NCBI GenBank assembly: GCA_036872755.1 | Contig: JAVHNS010000009.1 | Location: forward strand, 1,984,001 to 2,048,000 | DNA: 64,000 bases | DNA from: Orbilia blumenaviensis | Lineage: Eukaryota > Ascomycota > Orbiliomycetes > Orbiliales > Orbiliaceae | Direction of reading: 5' to 3' | Shown here: positions 36,886-49,755 of the stretch, piece after piece | How the letters are laid out: every line of letters begins with the position of its first letter | Position numbering within the stretch: the first letter of the stretch is position 1 | Made by a program: the position numbers and the translations under genes | Notes under the pieces: model-generated | Databases searched by the model: none | Told to the model about the DNA's origin: nothing | Seen by the model: only the letters and a program-made list of their open reading frames with translations

Positions 36886-39800
36886 TTAAGAATGAGTCTG
36901 CAACCATTCCAGCGTTAAATGATTTCCTCCAGCAGCAGCCTCATCAAAAGGGTTGAAAAAATGCTTCTCACAATCGCATCTTGCTCTTATAGTTATGATA
37001 TCGGGGGAAACTATGCCCCGAATGGATTCTAACACCTCGATCCTATCATGGCAAATAGCAATGTAGAATGTTGGTATTAGAAGCCGAGAAAGACCTCTGT
37101 ATATGCGGTTTCCTAGTCTCATCTGCTCTCCCTGCACATGTGAGAGCAGGAATAGAACTATTTCGAAATTTCGGCTAGCAGCAGCGGCAGAGATAGGATC
37201 ATCTAAGGGTTTAAAATGTTCCCAGAACGTAGAACGGGACTTCTTATTTGGACCCGTTCGTAGCAGGACCGCGTCTAATGAAGCGAGGCCAATAGGCGTA
37301 GTTTCAGTAATGCCGTGTGTACCACTATGGCAACACTCTACACGCTGGCCCACAGGGAAAATGGAACAATTCCCGGATTCAAAAAGCCACGTCACAGCTT
37401 CTCCTTGCCCACAGAAGGCTGCCCAAGTGAGCAAACCTCGAGTGATAATAGTATGAGAACTCAATACCTGTGGCACGTTTTCAGACATGCTGTGTGCTGA
37501 ATATCTCCTACTGTAGAGTGGTGAACCCGAGGCACGGAATTGGCTTAAAAGGGATTTGACAATAGATAAGTGACCATGCTGAATCGCCTTCTTTGCCACA
37601 GTATTATAATACCACCCTGGCACTTTTATGTGGACGTTACCCTTTATAGCCAACGAGTGTGACTGAAGAAGCAAATTAAAGATATCCAAGCGTCCAAGTG
37701 CTGCCGCAGTATGGAACGGACTCTTTTCGTGCTCCAACAGATCCCCGGGTCCCCAACCGTATTGGAATTTACCAAAATATTCTGATATTACCCAATAGAG
37801 GTAGCCATAGGGTCCGTGCCAGCAGTAGGAATAAGTGTTTGGTAGGGGCGTGTGTTTCCGTATTTGTGAAGACCCTGAGCGGAGTCGTATTGGCGGGTCT
37901 TCCAAGATATACCGTACAATTCTTGTACTATTCATCTCGATTGCGTAGTTAAGTAATCTGCGTATGTCACCTCCATCACCCAATATTCCAAGAGCCTGAT
38001 AGGTTGAGTAAGAATCGCTCGTTGGCAAAACTTCACGAATACCTCTAGATTTGAGAAAAAGGTTCGCGAACAGTGGCGCATTATCAGTAATACAGGCCCA
38101 TGACAAAAGAGCTGCAATATTAGGCTCTTCAGAACCGACCATCCCCGGTAAGTAGGGGAATGGTAAGCTCAGTTCATCTAGAAGGGCTCCTAGGCGCGAA
38201 GCCCTTATTTGAAAATCTTTTCCCTCGGTATCGGCAAAGTGATAAAGCCAATACCCTGTTATATAATTAAGACAAGGGAACTGTGACATGTTTACTTCCT
38301 GTAAACCTCGGCTGTGGTCTGGGGTGGCATATATTGAGCGAGTAAGACCTTCAACGGTGTGCGCATTAAGTTTTGACTGTTGGCTATTTGCAATTGTATT
38401 AAAGGCGAATCGGCATACTGGTACAAGGAAGCTTAGCTTTCCCGGTAACAAAATCTTTAACCAATCCTTCGGGGGGGCGACGGCTGTCTCTTTTTGAACT
38501 CGAGCTATCTGAATGCCAAAATCTTGGAGTTGAAGATACGTCGCACACAACTCAGCAATATCGTGGGCGAATGCCGAGCGGTTTTCGCTAGATGCATCCC
38601 CTAGATTTTCTTGGCTGTTGCTGGTCCCGTTACCTACAGCATCGACTTGTTGGTGGCTGCTGTCGTTCTCCCTCGACTGCATATACTTCAGGACCGTTGA
38701 GTGGGCGTACTGCACTGTCTGATCCTCATTTAAAATTACGAGGCCGCAACAGTTCTGAATTATCCCTTCTGGGTCCTCATTATAACGAGAACGTATTTGA
38801 GCATGATGTGTATCCCCAACTCGAACGGCAATCGCATCTCTGAGTTCCAACAGGGTTAGTGGCCGACGGCATTCCGATAACCATTTGAAAGTGATAGCTG
38901 CCTCGCTCTCGTCTCTTTCTTGGTTGATCCTATGCACTATCCGTGCGTACGTTTCTTGAAGTCCCCGCGGCAGATCACTAAGGATTCTATCTATCTTTTC
39001 CTTGTTTCCTGCTCTACGGATATCATGGATTTGGAAATAAACCCATAGAAACCTAAGGTTAAAAACCATAAATTTTGTTAATAAGCGTTTGTCGTCCAGA
39101 AAGTGTATATCGATAGAGCCAAAGAATCACAGAACTAGGAACTTACATTCCATCAGCACCTTTGAGAAGAGCCTCTTTAATATCTTCCTTAACTTTGGTA
39201 GGGTAAACCCCGAGATTCAGGCATTGCGAGTCGAGCTGGTACTGGATATATGTCTCAAGGTCATGCTGGTTCGCCGCCCCCGACAAGGAAATATTAAATT
39301 TTATCGTTAAAGATTTTGGGATTTCGATATCTGGTCGAGTGGATAAACTGATTTTCGCATTTTGAGGCTGCTTTATAAGAAAACGTTTAAGAAATGCAAG
39401 GATGTCTAGCCTTTGCTCTATAGTGCATTCATCAACCCCATCAATGATGATATATAAGTGGCCAAGTTGCTTTGCGAATGTGCAAAATAAATCCTCAATC
39501 CTGTAGATATCAGGTGGAAGTTGTGAATTAAGGTATGAAATTTCGAGCTCCCCTTGCAATTGATTCGATAGCGCTCCGTTTAGGATAATGACTTGTTTGA
39601 GTAAACTGGACACAATGGCTCTGTATTGCAGGGTTTCTAGTGTGTGGAAGTCACAGAAGAAGTATATGATTGACGATTTCGTATTTCGATGGCAGGTATA
39701 TAAGTGATCGATGATAGAGGTTGCTAGTATTGACTTTCCGGAGCCAGCTAAATTATAAAGTAAATAAAACCATTCAGCTGATTCAAATTCGTTATCCAAT

Positions 39801-41071
39801 GCGGCTGCCAGTACCGCGGTGTATAACATAATGGACTTACGTATCCCATGGTACCACAAAACCGCCGAATCGAGAGCACCATCCCAATCTTTAAACTCGG
39901 GTAATGTCAAAAACCAGCTCCCTGTGCCAGGGTGGCGCCTATCTCGCGAGTTGATGAACGATTTTGTGTGGTCCAAACCCGAAATGCTGTGCAGTATTTT
40001 TTTCAGTCTGCGCTCTGAGCAGTAGAAATTATTACAATAATATTAGCAATTGCAAAAATTCGTAAGACTTAACCTATACAATATAGGTTTTATATCTCTA
40101 TACGTATACGTACCTTTCGCCGCGAAGTCCTGTTGCAGCTGCCAATCCTTGTTCTCAGCCCACTGACGAATTTCAAACTCTCGATGAGCATAACCACCCC
40201 TTTGGTAGATGAGTGCCGACTGGACCGCCTCATGGGCCGCAATTTCGGATGCGATTTTTATCTCGGTGTCGATTATTCGCCTTTGCTCCTCCAACTGTTC
40301 TTCAAGATCCGCAAATTGAACTTTAAACGGCTTCCAGATCGATTTAGCGAATTGTTTGAGGCCTGGCGAGACTTGGTGGTAATTAGCCTCAGAACATTGA
40401 TCTAAAAGCATCACAGACATTGCGATAATTGGAATTACTCGCCTGGTTGCCGCAGGAATGAAAATGCCTTCGTGCAAAACTCTATTATGATGCCATAGAA
40501 TTCAAGAATGGCATCCTGCAACTTTTCGGAGTTCTGAAATAGTTTACTGATCCTCTCCATAATTGGGCAGTGGTGCTGGAGCTTTAGAATCATATCTGAT
40601 ATCTTGACGAAATAATCGAAATAATTCGAAGCAATCTATCCGCATCATTATTTTAAGTATATATGTATATTAGACAAGAGACAGTAAATACCTAGGTATT
40701 AGATGGGGTCTCATTAGAATATAACACAATAGGTAGGTAGTTACCTGCAGCACGAATTTTACACTCCCCCAAACGAGAGCCGCGACCTTTGGTTCGCTCT
40801 GAATATAGACCCCAACAACATCGCTAAAGCTTTGGATAAAGAGTAAAAACGGTTGGATTTTGTCTCCGAGTCGCTTCCGCTTTAGATTCGAACGGTTGTT
40901 AAACGTGGCGGCGAACTCTGTTACAGCCGCAACGTCGGGTTGAGATGTTTGGCTTAAGGTCACTTGGTCGGTTGGGTCCAACTGGCTCTGAAAGTTGACC
41001 AAGGCTGCAGTTAATCGCTGTTTACCTGGTTCATTACTCACGCTGACAGCCGGGCCAGCTGGTTGGCTCAT
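36886..41071 (-). CDS. NLR-type receptor: helical N-terminal domain, NACHT, ankyrin-like repeats
   Basis: Second fungal STAND protein, about 1239 residues, minus strand. Proposed exons: 41071-40745, 40635-40443, 40371-40114, 40014-39841, 39747-39147 and 39052-36886, all in phase. Residues about 80-210 (EPKVAALVWGSVKFVLQ onward, ending KSIWKPFKVQF) match the helical region found ahead of NACHT in many fungal NLRs (DUF7708-like). Walker A is GIPGSGKS (about 316-324), created across an intron; Walker B is LYIIIDGVDEC (about 414-424), followed by STRPDIEI and GADGMFLWVYFQI. After a helical linker, the C-terminal third holds about six ankyrin-like units, such as SPFHTAAALGRLDIFNLLL and DEAAAGGNHLTLEWL. 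Such proteins sense non-self or damage and trigger cell death. The second intron seems to use a GC donor (CAG/GCGAGT). All nucleotide-binding residues look intact. Confidence 0.82.
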
Positions 41072-42325
41072 GATGGAAAAATTCGATCGGTAACTGCGGT
41101 CGGGCCACTTGTAGTTTATTTGGCGACACTATTCTGCCTGTTCTTCCTTGAGGCCCTAGGTAGTGTATTCGAAGAATAAGAGATCTAAATCTCCCCACCT
41201 GTTCTCGAATCGACCTACCGACTTGTATATATGCATGTTTGTTGAGCGAGGCTTTGGAATTTCATGACTTGGCGACCGAATCCTACATATCCTCCAATCA
41301 TCTAATCATATCTCTCTGCGAGGGGTTTTCAGCTCAGCCTTGGTCTTGAAGGCTGCGAATTTCATATCGCTATTATGCTATCGCCTTTGACGTCAATTGA
41401 CTACATGAGTAGGTAGTTAGAGGTACAAATCTCTTAGGCTCTCACCAATTTCGTAATTAAAAGGTGACATTATGCATCGAAATTATTACCAGTCTCAGCA
41501 CGCGAGTGAGAACTAGTTCAAGACTGTAGGACCCAGATCTCATGGCGCAAAATAATACAACGCCCCTCCCGCGTTGGGTAGGCTGAATCTGAATCGAGTC
41601 TGAATATCGAGGATCCTGAGGGTCAGGATTTATGATGCATGCTATAACTAGGCCAATACCGACTAAAACTGGCCCATACGCATACCTAGACACTTTTGGA
41701 GGTACTCTTTAACTATGTCCACAAAAGCTATAGTAGATCGTCGAATGATAGAGTTGCAGGGACACTAGCCTGTCCGAAGGGAAGTTTGGCCCCAAAGCAG
41801 CCCATAAATGCCAGCCCCACTCCCCGAGTTTGGGCACAACACGATGTTCTGCCCATACATTTTGTTAGCGATCTCAATCCTTGGTTCCCCTTCGCTTGGT
41901 CCCAACCTCATCCAACACTGCACCCTGACGGGAAACCCAACTACAAGATTCCCCAAACACTAGTCAAGACGCGGTGTGCCGTTCCCTCAGTCTGCACCAT
42001 GGATCCCATACAAAATGTCTGGAAGCCGCTGGGTCGGCTTGGGGTATTTTTCACCCTTCCATCTATTTTCTCCAAACCTTTGCCTAGGGCTACAGCTAGC
42101 TAGAACATCCTAGAGAGGAGCGGAATTTAAGCATATAAGTAGGGGAGGCCGCCTGTTTCTACATTGTAGCTACTTCTACGACACAACATATTCAGTAGGC
42201 ATCTCTCTTTTTTTTCTTTCTTTACACTTCAAATATTTACAACTTAGTTTGTTCGAAACATCCTACTCAAGTATTACACACTGGGCCCCCATTACGGTTG
42301 CTTCATCGACCGGTATCCTTGCTCC
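41072..42325. other. Divergent intergenic region between NLR and dynamin-like gene
   Basis: Both promoters must lie here. A T/C-rich stretch (TCTCTTTTTTTTCTTTCTTT) at about 42203-42222 sits 100 bases before the dynamin-like start, consistent with a leader. A 135-codon frame at 41696-42103 lacks an ATG start and domain and was not called. Confidence 0.4.
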
Positions 42326-45300
42326 ATGGTTGAATCTACCCCAGGCCGCAGGATGAGCCGTAGAGCCGCCATCAAAGAAGACCCTAACCCGGTATTTGTG
42401 AGCAGCTCACAAACAGTGTATCTTGATGAACCTACATCCCCACTCACAGAGCTTGGAAATACCCCTCCACTTGTTACACCTGGACCTTCGAATAATGTCG
42501 TCGCCTTAGATGCTAACAGCGTCTCATCAAAGACTATTGTTGACGTTAACATCGCCAATAATAATCTTGACACAGGAAAACCCATGGGCGAGGATATTAG
42601 AAATGCCTTTACCTCCGCTGGGCCTTCTCAACTGGAAGATGCCCTTCTCGGAAACGCCATGCAGATCGTTAAGAAATCGTCAAGCATGGGGTACGATATG
42701 CTGGGAGAGGACATGAGAGATATGGTTAATACCATTAATCAGCTGAGGATGAAAGGTGTCGAGGACTTAGGGTTGCCGCTACCGGTAAGACAGACTATCG
42801 GTATAGATATTTAAAAACTTTAGAAAGCTAAACTAGTATTTTATAGAGGATCGCAGTCATCGGAAACCAGAGTGCAGGCAAATCTTCCTTGATCGAGGCT
42901 ATCAGTGGGGTTAGTATAAAGCAACATGCATTGTAAATTATTATCGTCAGCGGTGCTCTGAACTAACATAATCTTATGATGTGCATAATTAGATTCGGGT
43001 CCCTCGATACGCCGGCACCTGTACCCGCTGCCCACTCGAGATCACCCTAACTGAGGATACAAGACCGATGGCACCATGGCACTGCAAAGTTTCATTGCGT
43101 TTCCACAAAAAATATGATCCCAAAAAGAAAGGAGACCCATGGGTCGAGCAGCAGCACACCCAGCACCCCTTTATGAGTATCGACGACCCAGAGCATGTCG
43201 AGGCTGTCATAATCAGAGCCCAGCTGGCTATTCTCAACCCTCAAAGACATTGGGGCGACTTCATCAACTCACCAGTCCAAGTCGCTGGTAACACCACGAC
43301 CACCCAGGTTCCGTTTTCCCCCAATGTTATTTGTATGGAAATCACTGGGAACAATGTTCCTAATCTCAGCTTTATCGATTTACCTGGTATTATTCATGTC
43401 ACTGAGAGGAAAGAGGAGGAGTATTTGATCAAGTTGGTCAGGAACCTGGTAGAAGGTTATATCAAGCAAGAGGATTGCTTGATCCTTCTCGCAATGACAA
43501 TGAAAGGTATGCTCCTATTTTAACCAAAAGTAGAAGAAAGTCATGGAATTAACGTATTTGATGATAAGATGATGCGGTGAACCAATCAGCTGCTCAGATG
43601 GCCCGCAAATTAGGTCCAAATCGCACAATCGGAGCCCTTACAAAGCCCGACACAGTCCTTGGTGGAGAACACGATCAGTGGATTAAGATACTTCGGGGAC
43701 ATGAACACCGCCTTCCACATGGATACTTCGTTACCCGACAGCCATCTCAACAGCAACTTTTGAAGCGCATCAGCCATGCCGAAGCTCGTCGTCTTGAAGA
43801 TGATTTTTTCAACGGAGAGGACCCTTGGAATTCTGAATTGGCCGACTTGAGTGACCGGTACGTAATTTTCTCCCGAATCGGCATGCATTTGGATTGCATA
43901 CTAACGTGACTATGTCTATAGCTTTGGCACTATCAATCTTCAGAAGTATCTCTCCAAACAGCTAGCCAACCTTATCCGCCAACGGCTTCCCGCCATCATC
44001 AAGAATGTTCAAAATCAGAGTGCACAGGTCCAGATGCAACTGGAGAGACTCCCTCCACCGCCGGCTAACAGCCTGCGACACGTCCTGCGACAACACCTAG
44101 ACGACTACTTTTACCAAATTAGGGACACCATCGACGCCCGTTGCGACGATAATAAGTTTTCGTATGAATGGCGCAAGATTGGAATGAAGCTCAAAGCGGA
44201 CTTGATAGCACTCAGGCCCCGCGTTAATCCGGATGAGACAGCTCCGCGAAATATGAACTCCCCATTCACGCCTTCCGCAGCTAGAGCTAGCTCGGTGTCT
44301 CTTTTCGGTAATTACTCATCTACATCCTCTACACCATCAAAGCGCAAGCGCCCAGGTAGCCATGATGATCCACCAGATGAGCCTTCTTCGGACCCCTTCA
44401 ATGGTGGCCCTAGCGCTGGAGGTCCTCCGCCTCGCAAGAAGCCAGCGATCGAGCCTCGTACTCCGGCCAAGAAAGTCATATCTGTTGAAGAAGATGAAGT
44501 TCGTGAGACTGACTCGGTTACCGATTTACCTGCCGAAACTTGTCAGTCCAAGGCAATGCATCTTCGTGAGCTCCGTGAGATCTTGGAAATCAACACCACT
44601 AGCGGAATACCAGGAATTGTAGACCACAAGGCTGTTGAGATCCTTTCCAAGATGCATATCCGCCTGTGGGACGCTCCCGTTCAAGCGTTTATCCATCAAT
44701 TCGATGTTTTACTGCACACTCACACACATACAACCTTCGCCAGAATCTTCGCGCGATACGAGCAGTCCCCACTGTACTCACACATGGTCGGGATCATTGA
44801 CGATTTCCACCATTTAATAATGTCCAAGATACACAAGTCTGTCGTTAAATGCTTCCGTATTGAAGCTGAGTGTATCTATACTCTACAAGACCGCGACTGG
44901 AACCGTGAGCACGCCATCTGGAAGCAAGACAACGAACGTCGCCGCAAACGCGCGCTTGATGAACAGCTGGCTATGCGACAACAAAGGGCACAGGAGCGCC
45001 ATAATCAGGCCGGTAGAAAAGGCAAGATTGATATGCAAGCTCCTGATGGCCCCGATCCGTATCAAAGGGAGATTGATACCTTTATACATACGCAGGCTTA
45101 TTTAGGCTTGGCGAGAAGAAGGTTTGGAGACACAGTCATGATGAGGATGATAAAGGGTATTTTCACGAAGTATACGGCCCAGGGGACATTCAAGGAGCAT
45201 ATTGAGCAGCAATTGGGGCTTCGAGATCTCGGGGAGGATGAACAAGAGAGGAAGTGCAGGGAGCTTATGGTCGAGGACCCTGCGAAGGAGAGGATGAGAA

Positions 45301-45380
45301 ATTCCTTGGTCAAAAAGAAGGAATTGTTGGACAACGCTTGGAGGGATCTGGAGCCCTATCAAGCAATTGGAGGTGTTTAG
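42326..45380 (+). CDS. Dynamin-superfamily GTPase
   Basis: Large GTPase of about 927 residues. Exons: 42326-42784, 42847-42909, 42993-43506, 43569-43857 and 43922-45380, all in phase. After a 150-residue low-complexity leader, the G domain has G1 GNQSAGKSS (about 159-167), G3 DLPG (about 303) and G4 TKPD (about 371). A stalk follows, and a C-terminal GED-like helical region ends near residue 925. It matches the Mx/dynamin-like class found in many ascomycetes rather than Vps1 or Dnm1, which lack such a leader. Members self-assemble and remodel membranes. An insert of about 100 residues near 290 residues from the GTPase end contains KRKRP and RKKP basic clusters with acidic VEEDEV, probably disordered. 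Membrane target unknown. Confidence 0.9.
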
Positions 45381-46106
45381 ATGTTTAGATTGGGATTTTT
45401 GAAGTTTTGGGAGAGACTACTTCTCTAATGTCTTAAATTGTTTGACTTCGGTTTAAATGTTTTTGTGTCGTCATTGTTTTTTTCACACCATGGACGGGGC
45501 GTTCTAATTGCCAGCACTGGCGGAGTTCGGGTTTTATTTTTCCTTCATATTCGGCCGCTCTAATATGTTATTTAGTCAAAAGATCAAAACAAGTAGGTCT
45601 CAAATGGATATCTTTTTTAGCCAAATCACTACATGAACACTGCACCGTCGGACTTTGAAAGTGGTGGGGTCAAATCACAAAACGCTAATCTGGGCCGCGG
45701 CTTTGTTTGTCTGTGATGTCGCAACCTTTCAGTTTCCCCGCAATTCGTTGCCGACAGCTAGCTTGGTTGGACGGACCAGCTGTTTTGATTAAGCTCCAAA
45801 ATCCCGTTCCGAGCTTAGCCTTCACCAATTCGAGTCTATTCTCGGTCCGGAGATTTCAGAAAGGGTGGTACAAATTACAGAGGTGGGCATTTCCGGATCT
45901 ACTTTCCATCCTTATATATATTCATCAAACCCTCATGCATTCCCATTCATAGACAGCCGCACTAGAAAGCTATAGGGGAAAACATTAATACGTTCCCGCA
46001 TATTCGCATAGCCTGATACTTATCCCACACTGCAGAAAGCAGGCGGCCCCCCACACGTACGAAGGAATCACTGCAGAGGGATAGATAAGAGAAGAAGAAA
46101 AAAAAA
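45381..46106. other. Intergenic region with HOT promoter
   Basis: No gene. An A-rich leader (nine or more A) directly precedes the next ATG, a common context for efficient fungal starts. No named element was recognised. Confidence 0.45.
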
Positions 46107-47824
46107 ATGGTTGTCGCCAGAGTCGCCACGACGGCTCGGAACAGGGCCCTGGGTCTTATGCGGACAATTAACCACACAAACAAGACATGTCCATGCCACG
46201 GGGATCCCTCGCACCACCATTCACACGAGCACTCCCGCCATGCGACTAATATTCTGCGCAGGGGGCGTGGGTATGCAACTCCGGTTGATGCGTCGCAGCA
46301 GAAGGTGCGCTCTATTCCATTCCCTTTTTTAAAAAAAGTAAAAACAATAAATAAATAAGATATGTTTATCTGATTTTTCTGTTTCTGTTTGCGAATTAGG
46401 AATATGCGTTCGAAATGGCGGCGAGTAGCATCCGGTTCGGACCCGGTGCTACCAAGGAAGTCGGCATGGATTTCGCGAATATGAAGGCGCAGAAGGTGCT
46501 GGTGCTTACCGACAGCACTGTAGCACAATTGACGCCAATGAAGCAGGCGATTGAAGGTTTAGAGAGGGAGGGTGTTAAGTTTGATATTTTTGAGGATGTC
46601 ATGGTCGAGCCGAAGGATTACTCGTAAGAATCTCTATGACTACAAGCGCTTTTTAGTGGATCTGTTTAGGACTAATCTTATCTTTGGCGCAAAGGGTCAA
46701 GAAGGCTATTGAATACGGACGGAATTCTGGCGCGGACGCTATATTGGCGGTTGGTGGTGGGTCGGTTATGGATACTGCGAAGCTTGTGAATCTTTACACT
46801 AGCTATCCGGATGCCGATTTCCTTGACTTCGTTAATGCGCCGTTGGGGAAGGGTCTGCCTATTACTAAGGCTTTGAAGCCTCTGATTTGCATTCCTACTA
46901 CTGCGGGTACTGGTAGTGAGACTACTGGTACCGCTATTTTGTGAGTATTACCCCGGCTGGTTTCTGACATACACGCCATACGTACTAATTGTCATACGAC
47001 CCAGCGATTTGACAGATGTTAAAGCCAAAACCGGGGTGGCCCATCGATACCTCAAGCCTACCCTCGGCATTTGCGACCCTCTAAACACTAGGACCATGCC
47101 CTCCGCCGTCCACGCCTCATCCGGCTTAGACGTTCTCTGCCACTCCCTCGAATCCTGGACCGCGATCCCTTACAACGAACGTATCCCCCGCCCCACAAAC
47201 CCCATCCTCCGACCAGCCTACCAAGGCGCAAACCCAATCTCCGACGTCTTCTCCTTCGAAGCTCTAAAGATGACGGTTAAATACCTTCCCCGTGTGGTCA
47301 AGGATCCCGAAGACGCGGAAGCACAGAGTAATATGCTACTCGCAGCCACCCTTGCCGGTGTGGGTTTTGGGAATGCGGGTGTACATCTTTGCCATGGAAT
47401 GAGTTATCCACTTAGTGGTATGAACAAGGGATACAAACATGCCGGATACCAAGTCCCTCATGCACTTATCCCCCACGGCGTCTCAGTCGCTGTAACCGCG
47501 CCCGCGGTCTTCAAGTTCACGGGTCCTACAAATCCACAACGGCATCTTGCTGCTGCTGAGGTGTTTGGTGCAGATATAAGTAATGCTAAGGAAGAAAGTG
47601 CGGGTGAGATCCTGAGTGAGGCGTTAGCTAAGTTCTTGGTTGGATTGGGAGATCAACCGAGGGGTATCAAGGCGCTTGGGTATGAGAAGGGAGATATTGC
47701 AGCGCTTGTGGAGGGAACGATGCCGCAACAGAGGGTTCTGGTTTTGGCACCGAATTTGAGGGGGGAGAAGGAAAGGCAGAGGGAGATTTTGACGGGTTTG
47801 TTTGAGGATGCGCTTGAGTATTAA
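46107..47824 (+). CDS. HOT/ADHFE1-like: Mitochondrial hydroxyacid-oxoacid transhydrogenase (iron-type alcohol dehydrogenase family)
   Basis: Predicted to transfer hydride between 4-hydroxybutyrate and 2-oxoglutarate in mitochondria, by family resemblance to ADHFE1. Exons: 46107-46304, 46400-46623, 46695-46940 and 47005-47824, giving 495 residues, normal length. An Arg-rich, His-rich presequence ends near RRGRGYATP. The group III dehydrogenase domain shows FGPGATKEVG, the nucleotide-binding GGGSVMDTAK, IPTTAGTGSETT, and the metal-binding region with HASSGLDVLCHSLES, CHGMSYPL and VPHALIPHG. The His and Asp residues expected to hold iron are present. Codon use is moderately biased, as for a metabolic gene. 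No truncation or frameshift. Confidence 0.93.
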
Positions 47825-48268
47825 GCTCATCATATTATTTTATTTATTTATGTATTATTCTTTATGAGATTTTGAAACTAAAAGCTCTATGTAATGTATA
47901 TTAAAAAATGATATGCATGGAAGTTACATCGAATATCGCGAGAAGCGGCATCTTGCTGGGTTTATAATGTGAAATGAATAATTGGGTGTAGCTGGCCTGT
48001 AGCTGCATAACTAACTACCTATTCTCGGTCCCAGACGCTGCATAACTATGCTAATTTAACTCAATTATGCAGTTCTGCGTTGCTGGTGTGGTAAGTTTCT
48101 GCGCCAAGTATCCAGTCACGTGGTCAATGCGAACAAGACTTCGACGCGCGACAAGGCCAGCAGCATATAGAAGCTCGCTCCATCGCGATCGATCTTTCTC
48201 AGCTTCAACATCACATCTAGGCAGTACTCTCAACCCACAATTACTTCTTCAGCCTCACCTTCCCCGCC
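47825..48268. other. Short intergenic region before LUC7
   Basis: AT-rich 3' flank of HOT followed by the LUC7 leader. Nothing else seen. Confidence 0.4.
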
Positions 48269-49297
48269 ATGGCTAGTGAACAGCGGCGGCTGCTCGAGCA
48301 GCTGGTATGTTACTCCCCTCGCCCCCACAAGCATCAAAAATATGAATCTTTCTTTACTTACCATATCTGTTCGGGAAATAGATGGGAACATCCCGTACCC
48401 CCTCCTCAACAAAGTACAACGACTCAACCGTCTGCCGTTCCTACCTCGTAGGAACCTGTCCTCATGACCTCTTCACAAATACCAAACAAGATCTGGGAGC
48501 CTGTCCCAAACTACACTCTGAGCCCTTAAAATCCGACTACGAAGCCGATAAAGCCAACGGTAAAGACCCAGGTTACGAGTGGGACTACGCACGCGATCTG
48601 CAGAAGTATGTGGAAGAGTGTAATCGTCGTATTGACGCCGCTCAGAGAAGGTTGGAGAAGACACCGGAGGAGATCATGAAGACGAATGCTTTGTTGAAGA
48701 GTATTGGGGATTTGGAGAAGAGTATCCAGGTCGGGTTGCAGGAGGTTGAGGTCTTGGGGGAGAGTGGGAGTGTGGGGTTGGCGTTGGAGGAGTATGTGAA
48801 GATTAAGAGGTTAAAGGTTGATAAAGATGAGAAGGAGGTGAGTGTATTCAGCTAAGTGGATTGTGGGAAACGCATCTACTAACATTCCGGGTATTATAGA
48901 GGGAATTAAAATCACTATCAGACACGTCGGGCCCGTCAGGGCACCAGAAGCTACAGGTCTGCGACGTCTGCGGTGCGTACTTGTCACGTCTAGACAACGA
49001 CAGACGGTTGGCAGACCACTTTTACGGAAAGGTAGACACTTATCACAGGATTATCTCGGGAATATCAGGCTAATAGTGTTATAGATGCACCTTGGATACG
49101 CGCAGATGAGGAATAAACTCAAGGACCTACAGGAAGTAATCGGAAACAGGAGACCTCCACAGTCTGAAGGCCCGGCAAGAGGGCCTGGCGGAGACAGTGG
49201 ATGGGGTGGTGACAGAGGCTATGGTGATTATGGTGGTGATAGGAGGGATAGAAGAGGAGGAAGAGGCTATGGCGGACGACGGGGAGGGCGCTGGTAG
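48269..49297 (+). CDS. LUC7: LUC7-like U1 snRNP splicing factor
   Basis: Component of the U1 snRNP that helps choose 5' splice sites. Exons: 48269-48304, 48382-48837, 48900-49031 and 49085-49297, giving 278 residues. Exon 1 is MASEQRRLLEQL, joined to MGTSRTPSS. The first zinc finger is CCCH type (CRSYLVGTCPHDLFTNTKQD...CPKLH). A long coiled helix (about 60-160) is followed by a second C2H2-type finger, CDVCGAYLSRLDNDRRLADHFYGK-MHLGY, split by the last intron. The tail is an RGG/Gly-Arg-Asp-rich segment, as in family members that bind RNA. Length and order agree with fungal LUC7. No oddities. Confidence 0.95.
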
Positions 49298-49499
49298 ATC
49301 CATGGCGAACTCCCACCAAACAAATACTCCCCCCTATCAGGATTCCTGTCGTTAGCGAACCAGCAACAACTTAACCCTTGCATCAGGTTCAGGCTTCATC
49401 CCCATACACTCTAACACCGACATCCAAACCTACGCCGAAGCCTTGGAAATTTAAAATACCACGGAAGCCCTCGAATCTCGCTAATACCGACTCTTCGCT

Positions 49500-49755
49500 G
49501 GCTCCTGAAATACTTCCCTCACAAGAAAACGCCCTGAATACTTGAGCAAACACTAATACTTGAAAGAAACTCCCGCTGATACTTCAACGACCGCCAAAAC
49601 TATGAAGGCCTCCGGTGTTCGAATGTTCGCAACTATTCGAACGCCAGAAAAACTTGCAAACTCGCCCGCAAAACCTGGATACTCACCAACAGAACTTGAA
49701 CACCTGCCAGCAATAACTTGAATATTCGCTCAAAAACTTGAAAACACGCTGCGTC
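49500..49755. repeat. Degenerate tandem repeat of about 21 nt
   Basis: Units begin CTTGAA/CTTGCAA/CCTGGA and run CACTCGCCAGCAAAA-like to the next CTTG, for example CTTGCAAACTCGCCCGCAAAA, CCTGGATACTCACCAACAGAA and CTTGAACACCTGCCAGCAATAA, here quoted as landmarks only. At least five near-21-nt units are clear between about 49660 and 49755, and looser units extend back to 49500. No long frame uses them. Confidence 0.6.

Noticed and set aside
41696..42103. A 135-codon plus frame upstream of the dynamin-like gene
   Set aside because: It lacks an ATG start, has low-complexity composition and no splice partner.
27747..48041. A 16-mer TCGGTCCCAGACGCTG shared by about 27748-27763 and 48024-48041
   Set aside because: One shared 16-mer is about what chance gives in 64 kb of sequence; flanks do not match.
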